Source: JAOAPG01 sp963791575
GTDB lineage: Bacteria; Acidobacteriota; Terriglobia; Terriglobales; Acidobacteriaceae
Reading direction: 5' to 3'
NCBI GenBank assembly: GCA_963791575.1
Contig: CAWBSY010000004.1
Location: 186,001 to 250,000 of the forward strand
DNA length: 64,000 nucleotides
Position numbers and translations under genes: made by a program. Position 1 is the first letter of the stretch. Each line of letters opens with the position of its first letter. Positions 36,744 to 44,578 of this stretch are shown piece by piece. The notes below the pieces were generated by a model. That model made no database searches. It saw nothing but the letters and a program-made list of their open reading frames with translations, and had not been told where the DNA came from.

Positions 36744-37481
36744 ATGCACTATCGCTCCGACAATCGCACTCCCGACCAATTACGTCCCGTCAACATCATT
36801 CCGGATTTTATTCACACCGCCGAAGGTTCGGCTCTGATTGAAATTGGAAATACGCGCGTCATCTGCACTGCTTCTATTGATGAAACGGTTCCGGCGTTCA
36901 TGCGCAACAGCGGAAAAGGGTGGATCAGTGCAGAGTACAGCATGCTGCCGCGCGCCACTCTCACCCGGACGCCTCGCGAAGTGAACAAAGGCAGGGCCAG
37001 CGGACGCACGCACGAAATCCAGCGACTGATTGGGCGTTCGCTGCGAGCGGTAGTGGACCTTGAACGGCTGGGCGAACGCACTATCTGGATCGACTGCGAT
37101 GTCATTCAAGCAGATGGTGGCACGCGAACCGCATCCATCACCGGCGCTTTTGTCGCGCTCGGGAGTGCGCTGGAGAAATTAGTGGAAGCTGGAACATTAA
37201 CCTCAGTTCCCTTACGCGATTTTGTTGCGGCTGTAAGCGTTGGAATTGTGGACGGCGAGATTCTTCTCGACCTCTGCTACGAAGAAGATTCGCGAGCCGA
37301 TGTGGACATGAATTTTGTAATGACAGCGGGACACAAATTCGTGGAAGTGCAAGCCACTGCTGAGCACCAAGTGTTCGACGAAAACCAATTCGCCAGCATG
37401 ATTGCGCTGGCCCGCCAAGGTGTGCAGACGTTGATAGCGAAACAGCAGGCGATTTTAAGCAAACTGACGTTACGCCAATAG
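36744..37481 (+). CDS. rph: Ribonuclease PH
   Basis: A 245-residue phosphorolytic 3' exoribonuclease that trims tRNA precursors. The N-terminus (RPVNIIPDF) and GRASGRTHEIQRLIGRSLRAV, IDCDVIQADGGTRTASITG and VGIVDGEILLDLCYEEDSRADVDMN are all intact. Length is normal. Placement after GerMN repeats the gerM-rph order seen in Bacillus, though the rdgB gene that usually follows is absent here. Confidence 0.95.
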   Translation: MHYRSDNRTPDQLRPVNIIPDFIHTAEGSALIEIGNTRVICTASIDETVPAFMRNSGKGWISAEYSMLPRATLTRTPREVNKGRASGRTHEIQRLIGRSLRAVVDLERLGERTIWIDCDVIQADGGTRTASITGAFVALGSALEKLVEAGTLTSVPLRDFVAAVSVGIVDGEILLDLCYEEDSRADVDMNFVMTAGHKFVEVQATAEHQVFDENQFASMIALARQGVQTLIAKQQAILSKLTLRQ

Positions 37482-37536
37482 GGCTCACATACGTGACGAC
37501 CAAATCGATACTCATGAAACGAGTGGAGGACGATAG

Positions 37537-38688
37537 ATGATGCTGCGGAGACTTTCTGCATTGCTACTGCTGTGCATAACTGTTTCGGCTCAAGACCGGG
37601 TCACTCAGCTTATGAAGCAATTTACGGAAGCCGCCGGGCCTCCAGGCGCTGAAGGACCTGTACGCAAACTGGTAGTCGAGAACATGAAGCCTTATGCCGA
37701 CAAAATCATGTATGACGGGCTCGGCTCGGTCATCGCGCAGCAAGGAACCAGCGGACCGCGAATTATGGTGGACGCGCATATGGATGAACTCGGAGCGATA
37801 GTGCGTCATGTCCGCCCTGACGGCTACATCTCCGTACAGATGCTCGGCTACTGGCTGCAACAGGCGCTGGGTGACCAGCGCTGGTTGATCGTCGGAAGCA
37901 AAGGACCTGTACTCGCCATTACTGAGCTTTGGGATGCGCATGTCGCTCCGCACGAAGCCGGTCATCCTGAAACTCCGACTGAATATTTTCTCGACGTAGG
38001 GGCCCGCAACGCAGCGGATGTGACGGCTCTCGGGATATCTCCGGGAGATCCAATTGTTCCTGTTTCCGATTTCGCTATATTGCCCAACCAGCGCTATCTC
38101 GGTAAGGCATGGGATGACCGGATTGGCTGCATCGCCATGGTCGAGGCGGCCCGGCGTCTTCACAACGAACCGCACCCCAACCAAATCTTTTACACTTCGA
38201 CGATCCAGGAAGAAGGCAGCATCGAAATGCGGGGCGCAACGACTTCGGCCCACATCATCAATCCTGATATTGGTATTGCGCTCGAGGTTGGCATCACCAA
38301 CGACACTCCGGGCAACAAACCTGAATCTGCACTAGAGACGCTGGGCGGCGGTCCGGGAATTATGCTCTACTCTTTCAGCGAGTATCCCAATCGCAACCTG
38401 GTCCACTTTGTGCAGGAGGTTGCAACAGAGAAGCACATCCCTCTGCAATATGACTTCGTACAAGGGTTTGGCGACGACGCAGGAGCTATAAAGTTGAACG
38501 GAAGCGGCGTGCCAGTGACAACATTGCTGGTGCCGACGCGCTCGACGCACACGCACAATGGCATCATTGATCGGTCTGATTTTGATCGCACCGTGGATCT
38601 GTTGGTCGCTCTCTTACAACGCCTTGATGGCCCTACAGTCGCTCGCATCAAGAATTTCGAGTCCGATGATTCGGGTGCGCAGCACTGA
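37537..38688 (+). CDS. Secreted M42-family metallopeptidase
   Basis: A 383-residue M42 aminopeptidase. The metal ligands are His in DAHMDELGAIV, Asp in KAWDDRIGC, Glu in IQEEGSIEMRGA (with the general-base Glu next to it) and the last His in STHTHNGIIDRS. Unlike typical cytoplasmic M42 enzymes it begins with a signal peptide (MMLRRLSALLLLCITVSA). It would release N-terminal residues outside the cytoplasm. The stop overlaps the next gene's start as TGATG. Confidence 0.85.
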   Translation: MMLRRLSALLLLCITVSAQDRVTQLMKQFTEAAGPPGAEGPVRKLVVENMKPYADKIMYDGLGSVIAQQGTSGPRIMVDAHMDELGAIVRHVRPDGYISVQMLGYWLQQALGDQRWLIVGSKGPVLAITELWDAHVAPHEAGHPETPTEYFLDVGARNAADVTALGISPGDPIVPVSDFAILPNQRYLGKAWDDRIGCIAMVEAARRLHNEPHPNQIFYTSTIQEEGSIEMRGATTSAHIINPDIGIALEVGITNDTPGNKPESALETLGGGPGIMLYSFSEYPNRNLVHFVQEVATEKHIPLQYDFVQGFGDDAGAIKLNGSGVPVTTLLVPTRSTHTHNGIIDRSDFDRTVDLLVALLQRLDGPTVARIKNFESDDSGAQH

Positions 38689-39452
38689 TGCTCTCGCAAC
38701 GCATGCGAGTACACGGCCTATGTATATGTGTGGGAATGGTGGCGCTACTCTTAATGGATGTTTCGGAATCGAGGGCGCAAATTGTTACCTCTCTCTCCGC
38801 TCAGCCGGGCGGTGAATGCGTGAGCGTTCTAGATCCAGCTGTGGCCGTCAAACTCCGGGGCTCTCTCGACAAAGACGGCTTGCCGTCTAGCGACTCTTGG
38901 GACCTCGCAAGGCCCGTTCTCTTTTGTTCGGATTGGCAGGGCAAAAATCCCGATAGAGAACGACAGACTGAAGTTCGAATAATCTGGTCACCAGCAAATC
39001 TCTTCGTTCGCTTTCGGGCAAAGTATCGCGAGCTTTACACATTTGCTGACCACGGCATTCGCCGCGATCAGCTCTGGACGCGAGACGTCGCCGAAGTATT
39101 TATCCAACCCAATTCTGAGTCAGGTCATACTTACAAAGAGATAGAAGTTAGTCCAAATGGAGACTGGCTTGATCTTGCCTTGACCAACGGTAAAGGGACT
39201 GACTTGAATTGCAAAATGAAGACGCGGGTTGTAATTGATGAGAAAGAAAAGATCTGGGTCGCTGAATTAGCAATTCCCATGCAATGCTTAACGCGAGAGT
39301 TTGATCCAAAAGCAAATTGGCGAATAAACTTTTTTCGTGTCGAAGGGCCGGAGCCGAACCGGTTCTACTCCGCATGGCAACCGACGAAAACATCCACGCC
39401 CAATTTCCATGTGCCGGAGGCTTTCGGGGTTTTACAATTCTCCTCCAATTAG
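38688..39452 (+). CDS. Secreted carbohydrate-binding family 9-like protein
   Basis: A 254-residue secreted protein. After a signal peptide ending near SRAQ comes a CBM9-like domain: SDSWDLARPVLF, TEVRIIWSPANLFVRFRAK, DVAEVFIQP, and ending NWRINFFRVEGP with FHVPEAFGVLQF. In the cellulase and xylanase family this fold binds sugar ends; free-standing versions like this one are common in Acidobacteria and of unknown ligand. It is translationally coupled to the M42 peptidase upstream. Confidence 0.8.
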   Translation: MLSQRMRVHGLCICVGMVALLLMDVSESRAQIVTSLSAQPGGECVSVLDPAVAVKLRGSLDKDGLPSSDSWDLARPVLFCSDWQGKNPDRERQTEVRIIWSPANLFVRFRAKYRELYTFADHGIRRDQLWTRDVAEVFIQPNSESGHTYKEIEVSPNGDWLDLALTNGKGTDLNCKMKTRVVIDEKEKIWVAELAIPMQCLTREFDPKANWRINFFRVEGPEPNRFYSAWQPTKTSTPNFHVPEAFGVLQFSSN

Positions 39453-39580
39453 GTATTGCCAGATTCCGTCGTTAAGGCGTTTTGCTCGAGGTATTCTGCT
39501 TTGCGTAATTGGCGCGAAAGCCTGTTCCCCTTCCCTCTGGTTTACAATTGTCTGTTCCACTATTCAATCGGAGGATGCTC

Positions 39581-40522
39581 ATGAAACTCACCCCTGGCAA
39601 GCTAGCCGGGCTCAAGAAAGTCTCGAATGATCGTGGCGTGATCGCCGCCGCCGCTATGGACCAACGCGGCTCGCTGCAGAAGTCTCTCGCTAAGGAAAAA
39701 GGCAGCGAAGTTTCCGACGCTATGATGGAGGAGTTTAAGTCTCTGGTGACGGAGATTCTCACCCCGCATGCCAGCGCGATTCTTCTCGACCCCGAGTGGG
39801 GACTGCCCGCCTCGAAACGCCGCGCCAAGAATGCCGGCCTGCTGTTGGCTTATGAGAAAACTGGATACGACAAAACGGGCCCCGGACGTTTGGGCGACTT
39901 GCTCGACCACTGGTCGGTTCGCCGCTTGAAAGAAGCTGGCGCGGATTGCATCAAAATTTTGCTCTACTACACCCCTTTCGATTCCAAAGACGTGAACGAT
40001 AAAAAGCATGCGTGGGTCGAGCGGCTCGGCGACGAATGCCGCGCTAATGACATTCCCTTCTTTCTTGAATTTGTAGGATACGAAGAAGGCGCCGACGAAA
40101 AAGGTATCGACTATGCCAAGAAGAAGCCACACATCGTCACCGAAAGCATGCGGGAGTTCGGGAAAGATCGGTACGGCGTGGACGTGCTCAAAGTCGAAGT
40201 CCCAGTCAACATGAAGTTCGTCGAAGGGACGAAGTCCTTCGCAGGCAAAGCGGCGTACAGCAAGAAGGAAGCAGTCGATTTATTTCATAAGGCTGCCAAT
40301 GTCACGACCAAACCATTCATCTATCTGTCAGCTGGTGTGAGCAATGCCGAGTTTACTGAAACACTTGAGTTGGCAGCGGAAACCGGCGTGAAATTTAATG
40401 GCGTGCTGTGCGGCCGCGCCACCTGGAAAGATGGAATTCCAATCTATGCTAAGCAAGGTGCGGGTGCGTTCCGCAAATGGCTTGAGACCGAAGGCGTGAA
40501 AGAACATCAACAACGTGAATGA
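39581..40522 (+). CDS. Tagatose-1,6-bisphosphate aldolase (LacD-like)
   Basis: A 313-residue class I-type aldolase. It matches LacD through KLAGLKKVSNDRGVIAAAAMDQRGSL, ASAILLDPEWGLP, AGADCIKILLYYTPFD, DVLKVEVPVN (Schiff-base Lys region) and FIYLSAGVSNAEF. LacD cleaves tagatose-1,6-bisphosphate to DHAP and glyceraldehyde-3-phosphate, but relatives act also on fructose-1,6-bisphosphate, and no other lac or tagatose gene is here. The ATG at 39581 has GGAGG six bases upstream. A strong terminator follows at 40616. Confidence 0.88.
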   Translation: MKLTPGKLAGLKKVSNDRGVIAAAAMDQRGSLQKSLAKEKGSEVSDAMMEEFKSLVTEILTPHASAILLDPEWGLPASKRRAKNAGLLLAYEKTGYDKTGPGRLGDLLDHWSVRRLKEAGADCIKILLYYTPFDSKDVNDKKHAWVERLGDECRANDIPFFLEFVGYEEGADEKGIDYAKKKPHIVTESMREFGKDRYGVDVLKVEVPVNMKFVEGTKSFAGKAAYSKKEAVDLFHKAANVTTKPFIYLSAGVSNAEFTETLELAAETGVKFNGVLCGRATWKDGIPIYAKQGAGAFRKWLETEGVKEHQQRE

Positions 40523-40615
40523 TCGCCTTGAAGCCGCTACGTCGTGGTATTCCATATACGAAGTTGAGCCAGCCACGGTCGGCGCGTAATTGAAGTAGCG
40601 TGGTAAAACAAACAG

Positions 40616-40650
40616 GGGGCGATGCCGTATGCGGCTCGCCCCTTATTCTT
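40616..40650 (+). terminator. Terminator after the LacD-like aldolase gene
   Basis: Stem GGGGCGA / TCGCCCC (40616-40622 with 40636-40642) extended by GCCG / CGGC inside, followed by TTATTCTT. It lies about 95 bases after the aldolase stop. Confidence 0.8.
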
Positions 40651-40728
40651 TCTGCTGCGCTTCTCCTTAGAAACGACGACTTTCCTCCAATGCGGCGTTA
40701 TCTCGGATCGCAACGATCCGACGCAAAG

Positions 40729-41106
40729 CTAGTATTCCTGTCCCTGAAGGACCGCTTCCACACTGTTCACTAGTCCGGGCGCATTGGCTTTGGATACCAC
40801 ATCCCGAATCCCCACTGCTAGAGCTTCCCTCTCGATGAAGGGATCCTGCCCAAAGTTTGTAAAAAGAATTATTGGCACTTCCGGCATGAGTGATTTCAGA
40901 ACGCGAGCCGCCTGTAATCCATCCATTTCAGGCATGGAGAGGTCCAGCACAATCAAATCAGGCTTAAGTTGTTGTGCTTTTTCAATCGCGTCGCGCCCAT
41001 TGACAGCTTCCCCGCAAACTTCCCATCCCGATCGGGACTCGAAAAGCTGGCGCAAACTCCGCCTGATGACGGCGTGGTCGTCGACGATAAGAATGCAGTT
41101 TGGCAA
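40729..41106 (-). CDS. Single-domain response regulator (receiver only)
   Basis: A 125-residue receiver. VDDHAVIRRSLRQLF is at the N-terminus, the phosphoacceptor Asp is in LIVLDLSMPEMDG near residue 54, and ILFTNFG and VVSKANAPG supply the conserved Thr and Lys. The form resembles the NarL/FixJ receiver but the output domain is absent. It may be read by a partner kinase elsewhere, since none is adjacent. The stop context is normal, so it is not a truncated two-domain regulator by frameshift. Confidence 0.85.
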   Translation of the reverse strand: MPNCILIVDDHAVIRRSLRQLFESRSGWEVCGEAVNGRDAIEKAQQLKPDLIVLDLSMPEMDGLQAARVLKSLMPEVPIILFTNFGQDPFIEREALAVGIRDVVSKANAPGLVNSVEAVLQGQEY

Positions 41107-41327
41107 GATACTTAAGATGCAGAGTTACTGTATTTGGTAAATGTAGCATTTTAGTAATATTCCGCAATACGGTGAAAACGGTATTAGGAGCTACAACTAC
41201 TTACAATGTCCCTGATCGGGACAGGGTTTTCAGAGAGGAATCCTACGAATGGCAATGATACAGTCCCTGCCGGGCCGAAGTAATTGCACTAATTTATGAT
41301 ATTTATACACATAGAAGCGTAATTACG

Positions 41328-41527
41328 ATGCGTACGAATATTGATATTGACCGTTTGATGCGCCAAGCGATGCAGCGTAGTCGCGCCCGGACGAAAAAGG
41401 CAGTGGTAGAAGCCGGATTAAAGTTATTGGTTGCACCCATGCCCAAAGTTCTATTCGCCGTCTTCGTGGCAAAGTGCTATGGGAAGGCGATTTGAATCAA
41501 TCCCGCCAGGGCCGGACTCGAACATAA
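41328..41527 (+). pseudogene. vapB: VapB-type antitoxin, frameshifted
   Basis: Begins MRTNIDIDRLMRQAM and continues ARTKKAVVEAGLKLLV, the ribbon-helix-helix of type II VapB antitoxins. The frame breaks near 41435: the following conserved segment SSIRRLRGKVLWEGDL, which binds the toxin, lies in the frame one base earlier. One missing base explains it. The break alone might be a sequence error, but the partner toxin gene downstream is clearly damaged, so the module is probably defunct. Confidence 0.65.
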
Positions 41528-41546
41528 TCTGCTGCGATCCTGCGAA

Positions 41547-41865
41547 ATGGTAATCGTAGACACAACCGTTTGGATTGATTATCTGAGAGGCATCGAAAAC
41601 GCGGAAACCCATTGGTTGGATCTTTCACTTGATAGTCAGGGCTCGGACTGACCAACCTCATTTATGTGAAGTGTTGCAGAGCATTTCAAATCAAGGAACA
41701 TTCGCCCAAGTTCGAGACGATCTTCTAAAGTTTCATGTGTTTGAAACTGGCGGAGTAGATCTTATTGCCACTTTCTGTTTGCAGGCGGGACATGAACTGC
41801 TACATCGTGATCGCGATTACGAACCCTTTGAGGTTGTACTCGGGTTGCAAGTCATCCGCGCATAA
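41547..41865 (+). pseudogene. vapC: VapC-type PIN toxin remnant
   Basis: Starts MVIVDTTVWIDYLRG, the PIN-domain signature with the first catalytic Asp. It then breaks twice within about 30 bases: SGLGLTNLIYV is in one frame and LCEVLQSISNQ in another. After TGGVDL it runs directly into IATFCLQAGHELLHRDRDYEPF, without the usual 25 to 30 residues that hold central parts of the PIN fold, including a catalytic acidic residue. The last piece HRDRDYEPFE is intact. A PIN domain is 130-140 residues, whereas this gives about 106. Frame breaks plus an internal deletion indicate real decay. Confidence 0.7.
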
Positions 41866-41900
41866 TCCAGGTCTCGCGAAGGCTAGCAACCAGAAGCTCC

Positions 41901-43465
41901 TTATTCCCACTCGATCGTTCCCGGCGGCTTTGACGTGATGTCGTAGACGATCCTATTCACGCCTTTCACCTCATTCACTATCCGGCTCGAAATTGTCTTC
42001 AACACCTCATGCGGGAGCGGCACCCAATCGGCGGTCATGCCGTCTTCCGAATGTACTGCTCGCACCGCGCAGGTGTAGGCGTAGGTGCGCTGATCTCCCA
42101 TGACTCCGACGGACATTACTGGCAGCAAGCACCGCAAACGACTGCCAGATTTTTGTGTACAGGCCTGCTTTCTTGATTTCGCTCACGACGATGTCGTCAC
42201 ATTCCCGCAAGATGGCGGTTCGCTCAGGCGTGACTTCCCCCAAAATTCGAACCGCCAGGCCGGGTCCGGGAAAAGGCTGGCGCTGCAAAACATCTTCCGG
42301 CATACCCAGGTCGCGGCCGATTCTTCGCACTTCATCTTTGAACAATTCTTTGAGCGGCTCGATCAACTTTAGCTTCATCGTTTCCGGCAGGCCGCCTACG
42401 TTGTGATGTGATTTGATGATCTGCGATGGCCCCCGTACCGACCGCGACTCGATGACATCAGGATAGAGTGTTCCCTGAACCAGCCATTCCACATCACCTT
42501 CTTCTTGCGCGATTCGATGAGCCTCTTCGTCGAAAACCTCAATGAACTCTTTCCCGATGATTTTGCGCTTAGTCTCGGGATCGGTAACTCCAACCAGCTT
42601 CTTCATGAACCGCTCGGTGGCATCGACCGCGATTAGGTGAAGTCCCAGCTTGTCACGCAGTGTCTGCTGGACTTTTTCGAATTCATTCTTTCGCAAAACC
42701 CCATTGTTGACAAAAACGGAAGTCAGTCGCGATGATCCGTCCTGATCCCGCAATGCACGATCAACTAGGGTCGCCGCTACAGCTGAATCAACACCGCCTG
42801 AAAGCGCGCAGATGGCACGGCCTTTCCCTACTGTCTGGCGCACGCTGGCGATAGTTTCATCAATGAAGCGTTGCGGAGTCCAATTCGGCTTGGCAGCACA
42901 AATGTTCAGAACGAAGTTCCGCAGAATCTCCGTTCCTTGCGGAGTATGGTGAACCTCGGGATGGAACTGCACGGCCCACATCTTCTTCTCGGGATTCTCA
43001 ATCGCTGCGACCGCATTAGGCGACTTCGCGGTCAAATGAAATCCTGCCGGCAATTCTTCGGCTTCGTCGCCGTGGGACATCCAAACGCTCAGAGTTTTCG
43101 GCAAGCCTTCAAATAGGCGAGAGTCGGTCGATACCTCTACTTTGCGCGTGGCCGTATTCACGTTTGTCAGCGGGACGTACTTTTCCGCCGAGCCCATGCA
43201 CCATGAACTGCAATCCATAGCAAATGCCGAGCACCGGCAAGCCGAGATCGAAAACACGCGGGTCAGCCGACGGCGCGTCGGCGTCATAAACCGAGCTGGG
43301 ACCGCCGGACAGAATGAGTCCCACAGGCGAGTAGCTGCGGATTTCTTCGAGAGAAGCCGTGCACGGGAGCACGACAGAAAAGACACTTTGTTCACGGATG
43401 CGGCGCGCGATGAGTTGCGAATACTGCGCACCAAAGTCGAGGACAACGATGGATTGGGTTTCCAC
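41901..43465 (-). CDS. guaA: GMP synthase (glutamine-hydrolysing), two frameshifts
   Basis: Converts XMP to GMP with glutamine. The class I amidotransferase domain has GICYGLQFM with the nucleophilic Cys and VQFHPEVHHT; the pyrophosphatase loop is ALSGGVDSAVAATL, and the C-terminus ends NRIVYDITSKPPGTIEWE. Breaks occur at about 43141 (GHAQ to VEVSTDS, one extra A in AAA) and about 42127 (FAVL to LPVMSVGVMG, one extra base). Corrected length is about 520 residues, the usual value. GTG 43465 is the most likely start, as no ATG is available. It is an essential gene in most growth conditions, so sequence error is favoured. Confidence 0.88.
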
Positions 43466-43522
43466 GTACAAATGTCTCAAATCGCAGCGCTAGTGTAAAG
43501 GGCGAACTGCTGCTCTGGGCTA

Positions 43523-44545
43523 TTAGGCTGGCGATGGAACATCGCTGAGGATCAGTTCGTCGGGATCGACTCTATTCGGTGACAAGCCGCGCCCTGCATC
43601 GGGAAATACTGGAGATCGTTCTACCCTGATCGACGATTCGGGATTCTTCAGAATAGTTAGATACGCCGCGAGCCTTCCAATATGGAGGAAATCGGCGATG
43701 AGAAAATAGCCGAGTAATACCAGCAGTACACCGATAAGACCGTACCCGGGCGGGAGTACCGCCAGAAGGCTCAAAGGAACCATAATCGCCGAGGCTGCAA
43801 ATAGCAAAGTTACAAGATGAACAAAGCCAAACCATGTGCTAACTGCGAGCACGGATCCCATACGAGTACAGCTGAAGTCAACAGCGGCCGCGATGGCGCT
43901 GAAAGTGGCGCGATTGTCCGAGACCACAAACAGTGCGGCAAGGGAAAGCATCCAATTCAGCGCGTACCACGCTAGCCAGACTAGAGTGATGACGAACAAG
44001 AATGCGAGCACAGCACCGCCAAGTGAATCGCTATTAGATGGGGATGTGATTCTTGCGAAAAACCACGGCACAATGGAACCGGCCACGGCCGCGATGGTTA
44101 TCATTACGCGAAGAAAATTGATTCCCAGTAATGAACGGAATCTAAAAGCTGAGGGGTACGCTGATTGAACCGTCTGATCGGGCATCGTTTGGCGAAAATG
44201 GGTCAGCAGTGCACGCGTTGTGACTGCCCGTCCCAAGGAGGCCAGAACGACCCACGAAATCGCCAGCAAACATCCAGCCAAAAGAACGGATTCCGCCAGC
44301 CGCGGCCCGCTGCCGTGAAGAATGTCAGAGATTGCGCGAGAGATCAGGGCTCGGCGATTTGACTCGAGTAAGAGCAAATCACCAGCACTAACTGGCAGGC
44401 TGTCGAGATATTCGACAAATCCGAACGCGAGCAATGCCGCCGTGGCTGCGCCAAAACTCCAGCGCCAGGCAACTTCTGCCAATCCAACGGAGGGCATCCG
44501 AAACATTGTGCGGAAGCCTTCGAGGGTGGGAGAGCGATTCGCCAT
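43523..44545 (-). CDS. Multi-pass membrane protein, unknown
   Basis: A 340-residue protein with about six hydrophobic segments, roughly at residues 28-48, 85-106, 142-166, 178-200, 230-260 and 265-290, and a charged C-terminal tail with a run of acidic residues (DPDELILSDVP). The N-terminus MANRSPTLEGFRTMFRMPSVG recurs in similar proteins of this phylum, but I know no function. It lies between leuS (about 33 bases upstream) and guaA (57 bases downstream) on one strand. The frame is intact although both neighbours are broken. Confidence 0.5.
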   Translation of the reverse strand: MANRSPTLEGFRTMFRMPSVGLAEVAWRWSFGAATAALLAFGFVEYLDSLPVSAGDLLLLESNRRALISRAISDILHGSGPRLAESVLLAGCLLAISWVVLASLGRAVTTRALLTHFRQTMPDQTVQSAYPSAFRFRSLLGINFLRVMITIAAVAGSIVPWFFARITSPSNSDSLGGAVLAFLFVITLVWLAWYALNWMLSLAALFVVSDNRATFSAIAAAVDFSCTRMGSVLAVSTWFGFVHLVTLLFAASAIMVPLSLLAVLPPGYGLIGVLLVLLGYFLIADFLHIGRLAAYLTILKNPESSIRVERSPVFPDAGRGLSPNRVDPDELILSDVPSPA

Positions 44546-44578
44546 AGGAGGTTACAACAGTTTCCGTAGGTCTGCTAC

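Noticed and set aside
41210..41230. Short hairpin TGTCCC/GGGACA near the VapB promoter region as a terminator
   Set aside because: Only six pairs, with a short T tract that is not convincingly placed after a gene stop.
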